In this document: positions 32,799-45,699 of the stretch, piece by piece
How the letters are laid out: the number at the start of each line of letters is the position of its first letter
Position numbering within the stretch: position 1 is the stretch's first letter
Assembly (NCBI GenBank): GCA_036872755.1
Contig: JAVHNS010000004.1
Coordinates: forward strand, 3,100,001-3,164,000
Source of the DNA: Orbilia blumenaviensis
Taxonomy: Eukaryota > Ascomycota > Orbiliomycetes > Orbiliales > Orbiliaceae
Length of the DNA: 64,000 bases
Reading direction: 5' to 3'
Made by a program: the position numbers and the translations under genes
Notes under the pieces: model-generated
The model's input: the letters and a program-made list of their open reading frames with translations, nothing else
Told to the model about the DNA's origin: nothing
Database searches by the model: none

Positions 32799-35700
32799 TT
32801 GCATTGCAGAGCCGCAGATGGAGGGAAGAGAATTAGCGAGCAAGGGCCTGAGGGTGGTCTGTGCTTTTGCTTCTTTTTTCGATGAGAGATCGGTCTTGGA
32901 TGAGGTCGAAAGGGCTTGGTTTTTACGTAAGTTTACAGCATGGTTCTAACGTCATATCAGTGTCTACGCGGGCCTTGTATATTATATGTAAGTGGTGATT
33001 AAGGTATAAAATTACTACTTGTATACACCAATGCAATGGGCAGAAAGAAAGAGATCTTGGATCGGATCTGATCGAGGATTGAAGTCGTGGCTTGCGGCTT
33101 GTGGCTTGCGGACCAGTGGCTGGATACCTTAACTCTTTTATAATAGCATACACACCTGAGCTCGTGGCTTCGAATCCTATCCGTCCTCGCGGTAACCACA
33201 AGACCACCGCCATCACATCCAAGCTTATTCAATTGTATCACAAAAAAACTCCAACGGTCTCTTGATCGATCAGAGTAAATGAAGGACCGGTACACGGCAT
33301 ATCCCGCGAGGTTGGAATCGAAGCTCAAACTTTTACTTTGTTAGCTTTTTATCATTTTATTATTATTATTTTTTGAAGAATAAAACCCGCGAACCAGATC
33401 CCAGGGCCAAGGTAGGGCTGAAAAAGCATCCTTCGCCCCAGCTGACGAGGTGTTATTCACGGACGTAACGTTAACCGTTATTTAAATTCAATATTGCGAG
33501 ACGGCAACCTGCGCAGACGTGTGTGTGTGTGCGTCCGTGACACTCCTTTATTCTCATTGTTCGTCCTCGTTTGTGTGATTGTGCTTCCATCCGTGAAGTT
33601 AAAATGTTGTTAGTAATTAGCTTTTTACGCCACGTTTGTGAAGTCAAGCTAAGTTGACATCATGTGAGCCGCCAATTATTTTTTTTGAAGATATAATGTA
33701 CTCTGCGCGAAAGAAATAGGCAGGCGGTAACGTCAATTACTGATCCTTCGGGATACATAGGTATGCCATGCATTGGAATCGCTCAGGCTAAGACCGGGGA
33801 GTCGGGATGTTGGACGATGCCAAACCGCCACTGCGCTCTCACCTCGCATTAGCGTAAATTTATACACATGTTTGGTTTAAACCGTTTTCTGGGGGGGTAT
33901 ACTGTACCGTACAGTACATTCTCGTATTACTGTGATATCGCGACGACTCGACATTTGGCCTGATTCAAGAAAAACTTCGTTGTTACACAGAGCTGTAGTC
34001 TCAGCTCCATTCTGAGTAATTGGATAGTTAACGTTAGAAAGGGGGGCACGGCATGAGGAGGGTCATGGCAAAACCGTGGCATCGACGTTATGTAGCCGCC
34101 ATCTAGGTGCGTTTGATCTTTTTATGCAGTGTAAATGAGTCTGTCTGATGTTTGAGGGAAATTTTTGGGGTTCCTCAGCATGATAGGATATCAATTGGGA
34201 TGGGTGCGCATGATATGCGATAACTGTAGCTATAGAAGGCAGTACTGCGTGGTCTTACTGATGAGAGCGAATGTATTCTTATTTTCTTCTTTTTTCTTCT
34301 CCTGATTGTCTTGTAACTCCAAACTTTGATTATACTAATCTAATCTCATCAATAATTGTGGTTTAGCAAGGAGAAGTTAGGTAATTAGTGGCGGTTGAAG
34401 CTATAATTGTTGGGCGGCGGGACTTCCCAGCCTCACTTAGTTAGAATGACAATCGAATAGACTACTTAACCTGGGTATGGACGTGAACGGATCTCACATA
34501 GGCCCCCTTCCGATTCGATCGAAATCGATGGCGTCTTAAGACAATATACCAGGATTTTCCCGGTGAAAAAAAAAAGAATTCGATTTTTGTTTTTGATGCT
34601 AACTGCCGAAGGAGTTATGCAGTCATTCCTCGGCGTCAATTTCACGGTACATGTTCTGAAGAAAAACTTACCGGGCTTGGCTGGTTGGATTTGATTCATG
34701 TTGATTGATTGATTGCAGTGTAGTGCAGCTGGAGATCTATCTACCTAGCTATCTCTTTATCAGGGGTGTCTCTTTTTTTGTGCCACCGGCTGATTAATCT
34801 AGCTCGCAATGTTATTTTTTTTTGGTTTTTGTGTGATAAAAAACTTCTGAAAATAAACATATTTTGGAATTCTTCGCGCCTGTCAGCTCTTATTATGTAT
34901 GTATGTAGGGGAGGGGGAGGTTGGAATCTCCTTCCTCTTTTCAAGATATTGATATCTGGATGTGTTCTAGGTCGCAGGCTATGCTTGTAGGGCTGAAAGA
35001 CAGGAATCCCCGTTCGTTTTTACGAACGAGTGAACTTCTGCAGCTCTCTTGGACAGCGGAGGAAAGAAAGGCGAGGAACAGGAAAAAGCTTAATCAATCA
35101 CCAAGCCCTCTTCCATTCCCGTGCCAATGGTCTTAGTCGCTTGGGCCTTCCTTGGGGACATTCTTCGCTTGCGTATTCCTAATTTACGTATACGTCGTCG
35201 ACTTCCTGTATCTCTACTTCGTCTTTTGAATTCAGCCTCTCGTTTTTAGATGCAGAAGTTTAACTCATTTTCTTTCTGCCCAACGATAATGACCCTCGAT
35301 CCTTTCGGTTTTGCTTGGCATATATATTATTTTTCCTTGGCGCTTATTTAGACGCTGCACTGCTCCCCTGGGAGCACACACATGCATACGGGTTTTTGTG
35401 ATTCCCTCTTTGCTGGCTGCATGATTTGGGTTTGGGTCTTTTTTTGTGAATCTGTTCTTGATAAGGTAGTTGGCCCGGGTTCTAGGAGGGGCGTAATTAT
35501 TACACATGGGTCAGGACATGTTATATTATCGTAGCCCATACATCTTTTTTCCTTTTCGTTCTTTTCTTCTGTTTGGTTTTCTCTTTTTGGTTTTGCCATT
35601 CCTCCGAGTTGCCCAGACCAGGTTTTTGAAGTTCAAGGCCGAGGATATTCTTTCTCGTGAAATTAAATTAGAATTAGGATTTAAGGGAAGTTGACTTGCA

Positions 35701-37761
35701 GGTTGGTGGCGAGGCGGTGGGGAACTACATACTTGTAGTATGTATAGCGTATGTATGTACTGTATGCAAGGGAATACGAAGAGCACTACGGAACCGTCCC
35801 GGCGAGCGAGGGAGCCTGTAGATCCTGTGGGACTCTCCCACGTTTTCGCTATACTTTACCTTTTTCTTTTCTTTTCTCTCTTTTTTCATGTTTTGGGTCT
35901 CGTTCGGAACCGGATGTTACGAGATAGCGAGAGTATGAGTAGAGAGAATAGAAAGTTTGTGTTAAGATGTTAGTTAGCTAGCTGATATCAGAGAGCGCGC
36001 CGAAAAGGCTACTTAGGCTAGCTACCTCTAATAAGCTAAGAGGTGAAGTGGGTACCTATGATCAGCCCTGGGAGCTCGGGAACTCTGCATGGGGACAGTG
36101 CATTGCCAGTGGGGGATCTGTCGTCAGGTATCATCTGCTTCTTCTTTTTTCTTCTTTTTCTTTTTGAACAAAACGCGAACAAACATTAACCCCATCATAT
36201 CATTTCCCAGATGGAGGTTAACGCCAGAAACCTGAAAAGCAGGGCGGCAGTTTTCTGTCGTTCGTTACCCTTTTTCCTTTCTTTCCTTTTCCTGTTCAGT
36301 GACATGATCTGAACCGGGGTTTATTGGCCGTCGTCATAGGTTGTTTCAAGAAAAAGTTGAGCTCGTCGGAGCATGTGAAGCAGGAAGGGAGAGAGCATAG
36401 CCTCAACGAGTAACCTAAAGTCAACGACTTCAATCGATAATAGTCACATATGATAATGATGTAGCAGTAAAAACAAAAATCGCCAGGGTCATGACATGGT
36501 ATGCCATTATCGGTGGATTGTAATTCCGATACCTTTTCCCTACCCTTTTCTTTTCTTTTCTTTTCTCTCCCCCGTCTTCGTTGCAGATTTTCGTGAAGGG
36601 AGGGGAGAAAGAAGGGAAGGTAATGCAGTGTGGAATGGAGTGGGTCGGGTTATCATCGACATGGATGACCCGTACCTCTTCATTCTTTATTCTTTCATCT
36701 CACATACAGATCTACATACCTATCGTACATCCCGATTTTATGAATTTATTTTTATTTTTTTGGTTGCTGTTAAATTCGCTTGGGGCCAAGCGTGTATGTA
36801 GAGGCTGGATGCAGGTTACAAGGCTGTACCGGTTCCAGGTCAGGGAAGGTTAGCTATAGGCTACTTACTTATGTATAGGGGGAACCCAGACATGAATTTC
36901 GATAAATTCCAAGATTGACGCCAAGTGGTACGCCCGGCTGTGGCATGCTTGTTGTATACATGTTTCTATTTGTTGGTTCCGGTCAGCGTTAAAGGCTGGC
37001 TAGCTTTATTAGCAGCTGTGCTGGGGGCAGGAGAGGCGGTGGAGTATGATGTTCGGGTTTCATGTCAGTTAACTCGTGCAATGATGAATACTCTGGATAT
37101 AAGAGGGAGGGGTTAGGGATTATTTCCTGAAGGGCCATGTGCTCACCCTACCTGCCTACTTGTTTTCTTTTAAAATATTACTTCGGACTGATATGCATCA
37201 GTAGGTAATAACAGATTATAACAAGTATACCCTTCAGGGCCTTATAATCTTTCTTTCTTCCCTTCTTTATCTCGTTCCGCTCTGTTCCTAAAAATTGACT
37301 CTTGACTCTCTTCTTCTTCTTTTTTTCTGTCAGTAAGCCAGTAAGTCAGTTTACCACACACATAAATTAATACGCGAGCAAGCTTGTTCGAGAGGGTATC
37401 CAGACCAGGTAGCTGGTTTTGGAAATCATCAGTTGCGCAGCTAGCTCTCTTCTTTTTCCAGTTCTAAATCTAAAAAGGACTGTCTGTTATTTGCTTCTTG
37501 CTTTAAAACGGGGGGGCTCTTGCACACACGCTCGCACTCACGCTCTTCTCTTGGGATTATTTGGACTCGGACTCGGACGAAGATAACGATTCGATTCAAA
37601 TTATAAATACTACTACACATCCTCTTCCTGTTTCTTCCGGTCTTTTTCTTCTTTCTTCTATTGAGTTTAATTATCGTCCTATCGAGAGATATCATTCCTC
37701 GGACATTACTTTACCTTTTGCCAATATTATTACTATCCGTTGGTGGTTGTAGTCCCTTGAC

Positions 37762-37819
37762 GTAAGTTGTTTCTTTCTCTTTCAGCCTGGTCCCTTGTTT
37801 GTTCTGTGCTAACTGACAG
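37762..37819 (+). other. Probable intron in the leader of the small gene at 38042
   Basis: Donor GTAAGT at 37762, branch TGCTAAC at 37807-37813 and acceptor ACAG at 37816-37819, giving 58 nt. Alternative acceptors are at 37829 and 37834. No coding frame crosses it. Confidence 0.5.
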
Positions 37820-38041
37820 GCTGCTGCAGCACAGGCCCTGTTTTTGGTACGCCCAACGGTTTTAATTAGACGCTGGTCACATTGGGTCCCACGCAACACA
37901 GCAGCGAATCTAATAATATCACTTCGACATTCATAGATCGAATTCATAAAGGGGATCTTTATATATAAATACTTTGTTGATCAGATATCCAAAGTTCCTT
38001 ATATATATAACAAAGAAATAAATACAAACATCAAACGATCG

Positions 38042-38446
38042 ATGGCATCAGTAGTGCTCCTCTCGACAACGGCCATGGGCTTCAAATCCATCAGGTCCGC
38101 ATTCCATACCCGCACGCGAAGAAAGTCCACAAGCTCCAAAACCAGCATAAACTCCAGCGGGTCCAGATCCTCACCCAAAATGTCGCCAATGGACCCTACT
38201 GCCATTGCTGCGGCCTCAAATCTTGCATCTAAGAATTATCCGCACGTGCATATCAAGGAGATGGTCTACGAGGCTTGCACGAGGATACCGAAGCATAGTT
38301 ATGAAGAAAGTGTTAGTGATTGCACTTGTGGGAAGAGGGTGGTAGAGAGGTATAGAGAGCTGTGCGGCCTGAAGGACGCGGAGTGTCCGGGCTGCAAGTT
38401 CGATTTTGAGGAGAGGGAGGAGAGCGGCGATGAGTATTATTATTAG
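38042..38446 (+). CDS. Small Cys-containing protein of unknown function
   Basis: 134 aa, single coding exon, ATG directly after an A-rich leader and a TATATAAATA box about 80 bp upstream. Residues 1-50 are Ser/Thr/Arg/Lys-rich and probably disordered; the N-terminal 13 residues are hydrophobic. The C-terminal half looks folded: HIKEMVYEACTRIPKHSYEE, then CTCGKRVVERYRELCG and CPGCKFDFEE. C94-x-C96 and C115-x2-C118 could bind one zinc ion (single-ribbon geometry), with C79 and C108 extra. The tail is acidic and ends in four aromatic-rich residues (EYYY). I do not recognise the family. The opposite strand has a shorter frame that looks like a shadow. A consensus leader intron just upstream supports transcription in this direction. 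Confidence 0.6.
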   Translation: MASVVLLSTTAMGFKSIRSAFHTRTRRKSTSSKTSINSSGSRSSPKMSPMDPTAIAAASNLASKNYPHVHIKEMVYEACTRIPKHSYEESVSDCTCGKRVVERYRELCGLKDAECPGCKFDFEEREESGDEYYY

Positions 38447-40359
38447 GCTATTCCTTCTAATAATTATTACTCTCCACTCTCTGGGATAAAATGGATATTG
38501 GGCATTTGTTCTCTTTCTCCGCTTTTTCTTTTTAATGAAGTCATGAGGTTATGATATCAATATTGGTTTTTTTGTTTTTGGATTTTGGATTATGTTTCTT
38601 GTAATATGCGTTTTGAAGCTTTGACGCCTTTTTGCCTTCGTTGCTTTCTTGGGAGTTTGTTCACATGGGATTTACTTTGCATCTGGGCTTTAACTTACTA
38701 GAAGAGTGGGGACTTACAGCGGCTTTTTTCTTTTCCTTGTCTTATTTTCCAGCGGTCTGCATTACTATTATATCCTTTTTTTCTTTTGTTTTTTGTGCGC
38801 GCGGCGATAATCAGGTCTTTTGAAAAGGCTCTTTTGGTTTTCCGGTCTTGATATCGTGTCCTTTTTCTTTCTCTCGTTTGGTTTTTGGCTTCAACTCCGC
38901 TCGCTCTATAGAATGGCAAAAATTCGGAACTGGAACAAAAAAGTTGAAGCTTGCTTTACTACTATCAGCTAGCTAGCTATATCCTGGAGGGGAAGAATTC
39001 AAATTCGAATCTAACGTCGTCGTCGTCATATTATGACAAAAACCAGCTCTATTGGTGCAGCAGACTTAGTATTATGCTCCAGTAATATTAATAGGTAGTT
39101 GTTTTTTTTGGGGGTAGCCGCTCCGAGCTATCCGAAGGAAATATGCATATGGCGACAATGTGGCCATGTGAGCCCTGTTCTTTCTAGTATAATGTCTTAA
39201 CGATACACTATTAGTTGATATTGGCGAGCATGGTAAGAATGCAAGTGCCAGTAAGTGGCGGTCACATTTGACCGGGGAGGAGGGGCTTAAGGCCTTTATA
39301 TCAGGCCATATTAATTCTGAAGTCAAAGTCTTCTTGTTCTTCTTAACATGCCATGGCTACAAGCGCTAAGACCTTTGGGTGGTAGTGGTATACTATACTA
39401 TTACATCGCCTGGGAGTACGTAGTAGTGGTGGTTCCGGTTAGAGCCTCCCGTCGTCATGGTGCTAGCCTGGAGCTGTCAGTATCTGGGACGTGTGGTGGA
39501 GGTGTTTGATAATGCGTTGCGATGAGGTCGATGTGTTGCTATTAACGGTCAAACCTGCCTGATCAGGGAGTTCCCATTCTGTCATGCCACCACTCGTTTC
39601 GGGGTCGCCCATTGCAGCCCAGCCCAACCCAACCCATCATCATTTCATCCCTCTCCAACCAACCACCACCCATCACGATCTCGTCCACGGCAAAATTTTG
39701 CTGCTTCGGCACTCTCTTTGCTGTGCGAATTGGATCGCAATAGCTTCCTCCTAGTCGCTTTGGTATTCCAAAACTCCTGCCCTTTCTCTGCCTCGATTTC
39801 GCCGCTTGGAACTGCCCCAATCGACGTGTCAGCACTTCTGTTTCCTCTGTCTTAAGTTGGTGGCGGTGACAGCATAGCGGGTCCCCCCATCCGCTACGAC
39901 CTCCAAGAAACTGCTTCCCCATCCAACCACCTCCCCCTCACTCACTAAGAAGGAAATAAACCTCACTAACTAACTTCTTTTTTTCTTTCTCTGATTACCT
40001 TTTGGTTTCTGATGTAGTTCCACGGGCTTATATCATACTTCTCGACGCGGTGATCACTTATATCACACTCGAACACAACAAATAACCAAAATAGAAAACG
40101 GAGGGAGAGAGAGCGAGCGAGGGAAAAATAAACCACACACTAGTTTTCAAACGACTAGGTTGTATACCAGGAATGCTGGTGCAGCCACCCAATCGCGATC
40201 ATATCTGGTCGTAGACTTTACACTTCGAACGACAGACGCCCCCCCAATCTTTCTTTCTTTTTTCCCCCCTCTCCGCAAAACCGGGCAGCAGGGTTGTCTG
40301 TCTGTCTGGAAGGCAAAAGAGAAAAAAAAAAAAAGAAAAATACCGATATAAAAAGAACG
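38447..40359. other. Spacer and promoter/leader of the demethylase gene
   Basis: 1.9 kb without a supported gene. 38450-38900 is T-rich 3' flank. From about 39560 the sequence becomes C- and CT-rich with ACCACC/AACCCAACC runs, then A-rich just before the ATG at 40360, as expected for a long 5' leader. Confidence 0.5.
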
Positions 40360-43300
40360 ATGTCTTCGAACACGCGATCGAAAAAGACGGAACGAACCAC
40401 CCGTACATCCGAGCGGAATCGAAAATCTCTGGGTACCAGTGGTTCTGAGAAGGCACCGTCGAGGAGTTCTGGTCGAAGGAAAGAACACACGCCGGACAAG
40501 GCTGCTTCGTCAGACTCGAGAGATGAATCTGGGATCGAGCTGGTCGAGTCTCTGCTGGGGGATGAGGTTGCAGACGCACCCGTAGACGCTCAAATCCTCG
40601 GCCAGAAGCTATTCGAGCAGCTGTCCAAGGCTATGAAAAAACCTCATACCCCTGCCCCGGAGCCCGAAGACGCATCGGCGAGCGAATCGACCCCAAAACT
40701 TAAGATCGAAGACGACTCGGGCCTTTCTGAGGCTGGCCTGCCTACACCGAAACCTGTCGACGATAAGGTTCGAGCTGAGGACTTGGAAGCCGCGAGGGAT
40801 CTGGTGCACTTTTTTGAGGCTCCCCGATATCTTTCTGAGAAACCCGATGGTATGCGATCCTTTTGAGCTTGTTAAGTGTTTTTTTGCTGTTGGGTATCGT
40901 GTGGGAACTTCATTTGGCTGACCTGTACTTAGAGGAAGGAGAGGCGAACGGCGAGTCTGGTAAGCATAGATATAGTTGACAGGGTAATTTATGGGGACGG
41001 AGAGCGAATACTGACTAAGTACTCATCAGCAGCAGCCACGGCTACCACCTCCATCGAGATCACAACGCAGGACGCGGCCGAAGTGGATCCTTCATCGCCT
41101 ATGAGAGTGACTGCTACTGCTGTAGCGGACAATTCGAACGCCCCGGGCCCGCTTCACGACCCAGCATTATCGTCCAGTTCATCACTTACAGCTGAGATGC
41201 AGTTCACAATATCAACGATTGCGTCACAGGAGCCAGGACAGCCGGTCACGAAACGAGCAAGCGTATCGAAACTAACCGGACGGACCCCGAAACTCGCTGT
41301 TGACGATGGAGCAGAGGGTGAGATCTCGTCTAGTGGGACACCGAAAAACACGGAAACAATAGACGTAACAAAGCTGCAGAAGCGGACAACTACGCAACCT
41401 ACAATACCAGCCGACGTTCCTATGCCAATGGCATTGGATGAAATGGATGTCTCAAAGTCGAGCACTATGGATGACCTATTAACACCAGTCACGTCCTCGA
41501 TGGGCATGGACTCTATGACGGACACAGCGTTCGCCCCACATGAAGAGTCAACCGGGTTTCTGGACATGGGTAGCAAGGCTAGCGACATCTTTAGCTCGGA
41601 CCTACCGTTACTATCCGGCGGCGGTATCAACCCGTTAGACATCTCGCTCAACATGGACGTGGAAGACGTGACGATGACAGATGCCCCCAAGTCAAATTCC
41701 TCGGACTCGAAGAAAGAATCTAACTCGGTTGAGGACGAGGACACTCCAATCGACTGCTGCGCGTCTTGTAGGAGAGCTGTTCCGTTGGTCCGGACAGGCC
41801 CTCGATCGCATATTGTGCCGACACTGTGGATCCAATGTGACGGATGCAAGAAATGGTACCATAACATTTGTGTCGGCGTCTCTGAGAAAGAAGTCAACGA
41901 CTTGGATAAGTACCACTGTTCGAACTGCGTTCCACAGTTAGGTTCTTCGACATGTAAGTTTGTACAATGCTTATATAAGCACCAGGCTTAGTGAGGTGCT
42001 AACCACCACTACCACCACCCCTGCTTAGACCGTCGAAAATCATCGCGCGCACACACAGCTATCGACTATGTCTCACTCAATGAAGGATCACGTGCACCAT
42101 TTAAGGCTTCCGGGGATTCCACACAGCACCCCTTCGTCGAGCCGATCAGCCAGATGCAGTTCGCCACTGATGATTTCCCACGCATCATCCCGGAGTTACT
42201 AGATGTTGATTTCTTCGAACAAGGTCAAGGGTTCGCTCAGCCAATCGTTATCCCTGCGTCTAATAACCCGAGACCGCATTGTCTGCGAGAGATCCACCTT
42301 CTGACGAATGGAATGAGAGAGGATGGTACAATCGATGTGGAAAAGGTTTCTAAGGTCGAGAAGTTCCCAGCGCTATTCAAGAAGGATAAGAAGGACGCCA
42401 CACCGAAATCTCGTAGTGCGATTCGGGTTGCGACCTCTGATCAGGTTACTGTAGCTCGGCGGCCGACTGACGATGCTGATGCTCTGGGGATGGTGATGCC
42501 GGCTGACCTTACAGTTAGAAAGGTTGCTGAAATCATTGGAACTGACGAGAAGGTCGAGGTCTTGGACGTTTTATCACAGTCGCTTGATAAGAGGACGTGG
42601 AATTTTGCCGATTGGGTTGAATATTTTGAGTCATCGCAGAAGGACCGGGTAAAAAACGTCATCAGCCAGGAGTTCTCGCATACCAAGCTAGCAGAGGCGG
42701 TTGTTCGACCTGCGATCGTGCAGGCGCTGGACCTAGCGGACCAGGTGTGGCCTGATGATATGCGGGCTACGTTTCCCAAGGTGCAGCTTTATTGCTTGAT
42801 GGGGGTCTCTGGCTCATACACAGATTTCCACATCGATTTCGGTGGCTCATCAGTCTTCTACCATGTGATTTCTGGGAAAAAGACATTCTTTTTTGTGCCC
42901 CCGACGAAATACAATCTGTCGAAGTATGAGGCCTGGAGTCAGATGCACGACCAGAATTCGACATGGTATCCGAGTTTGCTGACTAACGGGGGTGGAAATG
43001 GGGAGGATATGGTTAAACGCGTTGATCTGCAGGCTGGCGATACGATGCTTATTCCCTCCGGATGGATTCATGCGGTTCTGACGCCGGAAGATGCACTTGT
43101 CATTGGTGGAAACTTCTTGACAAGGCTTTCGCTCGACCAACAGATCAAGATTGCTGAAATAGAGAAAAATACTGATGTCCCAGCCAAGTTCCGGTACCCG
43201 CAGTTCCAGAAGGTCATGTGGTTCACGGCGTTGGATTATCTGCAGAAGGACCCGCTTCCGGAGGAGCTGTTCGATGATGACGATTGGGATCTCCTGATTG

Positions 43301-45393
43301 CTACCGAGGATGTGCAGATGCAGCGGACGTATGTTGCATACTCACAATTCGAATTGGATGGACTCCCGGTGCTTGGCGATTACCTGCTTCGAACAGCTCT
43401 TATTGTGATGAATTACATTACTGAGGGGATCACACAGGACAAGAGGAAGCGCGTACAGAATAGCATTCCTAAGCATGTTCAGGACCCTCTAAGTACTGTG
43501 CAGCTATTTGGACGGTGGATGGCTTGGAAGCGTGGTGATGTCGTGGTTCCGTTCTGGGCAAGGAGGAATTGGAATCCAGGTGAGGGCTTCAGTGGACTCG
43601 GCAATCCTGAAAGGAAGTCTAGCCAGAAGAATAAGAAGAAGAGCGAATCTGTAGACAACAGCAAGGGCAATTCGCCGAGAGAGGGACTGAGGAAGTCCAA
43701 GCCTTCTGCGAAACTGAGGGATAGTTTACCCGGTTCACCGTCTATCCTGGTGACGCCTAGTCGGCAGGTATCGTTCTCTTCGGACCAGAAGGCGGCGGCG
43801 GATAAGATCAAGAGCTTTGCGAAGAAGGTTGGGAAACGACAAATGTCGCCGACTTCTGCTGCTGCGGGCAGTACCCCCACTGCACCGAAAGCGCGTAAAA
43901 TATCAGCTGGGTCTTCATCACAATCTACACCTGCTTCCTCACAGAAAAGACAGGGTTCAGACACCCCCGGGCCAGCTCGACCGAGATCGGGGTCTAGCGC
44001 TCGAAGACAATCGATTTCACAGAACGGGGCTCCTAAGCCGGCGCTCGTGTATACTCCTGATGGAAAACCGTTGTCTCAGGCTGTCATCAATAAGGGTTTG
44101 GCAGACAACCACCGACTCGCTGAGACCATTAGGAACAAGTACGCGTATAGCTCGAGTCCGAAGAATAGTATCCTCGGGCCTAAGAGGACAGCCTGTGATG
44201 AGTGCCGCCGCCAGAAGGTATACCCTATTTCCCTTATACTCTTTTGTTAAATATGGTTTATTCTAACTTCAAGGTGTAGATCGCGTGCAAACATAAAAAT
44301 GAAGTTGCATTAGCGGAAGCTGAGATCATGAAGGAGCTTACGAAGGGGCCGAAGTCTGGGTTTGAAACTCCGTCGAAACCGGCTCAAGGGTCGCCTAAGA
44401 TACCACCTACTACGCCGGGGTCGGGGAAGGATACAGGCCGTGGTGTCAACTATCAGATCTCTAAGAATGGTCGTCCAGTTGCTTGCGAGGCTTGTAAGAG
44501 ATCTCGGGTACGTTTCTTTTTTAATATATACTATAGTATTTATCTGTTTTGTAGAATGTTTGTACTGACTTGGTGAAATTTAGCGCCGCTGCATACATAA
44601 TGGCCAGGAGGGATTCCCACCGGCTAAGAGACGATCACAAAAGGATAAAGACACCCCCGAGACGGATGGAGCCAGCGATTCTAAAACTCGAAGGAAGAAG
44701 ATTCCGACCAGCGCAGGAATGGACGGCGCTGCAGACTCCGATTCGATAAATGAGTTTAGCGACGAGCTGTCGACTCTGAGCTCTTTGGATTCGGAGACGC
44801 TGCAGGATGAGGACTCATCTCACTTGGGTGGGTCCGGTTTGGACCCTCTTCTATTGGGTACACCCAAAAGTGTCGGTAAGGGATTCTTGGGGACTTCACC
44901 AGCAGGCGGGCAAAAATATCTTGGCATGAACTTCGGGAGCTCGAAATCGGGATTCGATGATTATGTGCGGGAAAGCGGCCTCGGCGCTGGAGTTACTACT
45001 GTTGGGAACGGGAGTAGTGGAGACAAAGATGGGAACGGGATCTCGCAGGACGATTCTAGGGCTGGGACTAAAAGACCTCTCCCTGAAGAGTTTGCGGGAT
45101 TCAGAGGTTCCGTGGATGATGGTGAAGATGCGGCTGCTAGTGTCTTTGCTGCTACGGCTGCTGCTGCTGCTGCTGGAGCTGCCAGCACGGGTAGTCCTAC
45201 AAAGAGGGCTAGAGTTGACGCCAGCACTCCGTTGTTCTCACCACCAGAGGAGGGCGGGTATGAAGAATACTTTGCGGGAGCGGGGGGAGACGGGGACGAT
45301 GAGAAGAAGAAAGATGGGGTTGATAAAGAGTGGGAAAGTAATGATTTACCGACGATATTCAATCCGCCGGCGGTGATCCCACCAGGACCATAA
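40360..45393 (+). CDS. JHD1: PHD and JmjC histone lysine demethylase, KDM2/7 (JHD1) type
   Basis: Fe(II)/2-oxoglutarate oxygenase removing methyl groups from histone lysines; the family typically acts on H3K36me1/2. Six exons: 40360-40849, 40933-40959, 41030-41953, 42029-44217, 44280-44507 and 44584-45393, 1555 aa, all joins in frame. Exon 2 is a 27-nt microexon. Residues 1-400 are mostly disordered. The PHD finger (about 415-475) shows CCASC, LWIQCDGCKKWYHNICVG and YHCSNC. The JmjC domain (about 665-885) has SGSYTDFHIDFGGSSVFYHV with H748 and D750 as iron ligands, KKTFFFVPP, and SGWIHAVLTPEDALVIGGNF with H828 as third ligand; LEFSHTK-like and KFRYPQFQK segments are typical of KDM2/7. The tail carries two CX2CX6C motifs (C1203/1206/1213 and C1279/1282/1289) of GAL4 half-cluster type and an Ala/Ser/Asp-rich C terminus. 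Confidence 0.92.
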
Positions 45394-45679
45394 TATGATA
45401 TTGGCTATTGCATCGCATTGGAGAAAAAGGAATGTGGATTATGTTTCTTTTCCCCTTTGGTTTTTTGGAACATCACTTTGAGCTGGAGCTTCCTTGTTTC
45501 TTTCTTTTTTGGACCCTTCCTTCTTTTTTTGTGTTCTTCAACTTTTTACTACTACTTCTGATTCTGGGTGGAGAAAAAATTCATTTTGGTGTTTCTGGCA
45601 TAGTGATATCTTCCTTTTTCTCTTGACTTTTTTTCTTTTCAGGTTTTTGTATTTCTTATTACCCCTTCTTATTATCTTG

Positions 45680-45699
45680 TTTTTTTTTTTTTTTTTTTT
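45680..45699 (+). repeat. Poly(T) run of 20
   Basis: T homopolymer in the 3' flank of the demethylase gene. Confidence 0.8.

Larger units (their letters stand above)
32667..38041. other. 5.4-kb spacer, pyrimidine-tract rich
   Basis: No recognisable gene. It holds the RMT2 promoter, a hexamer repeat (listed), and many CTTTT/TTTTC tracts between 34.2 and 37.7 kb that resemble leaders and UTRs rather than coding DNA. The right end has TATA-like TATATAAATA (about 37962) upstream of the small gene at 38042 and a consensus intron at 37762-37819. Confidence 0.5.

Noticed and set aside
33150..33200. GGCTTCGAATCC, resembling a tRNA B box
   Set aside because: The flanking bases do not form a T stem and no matching A box, anticodon arm or acceptor stem is present.
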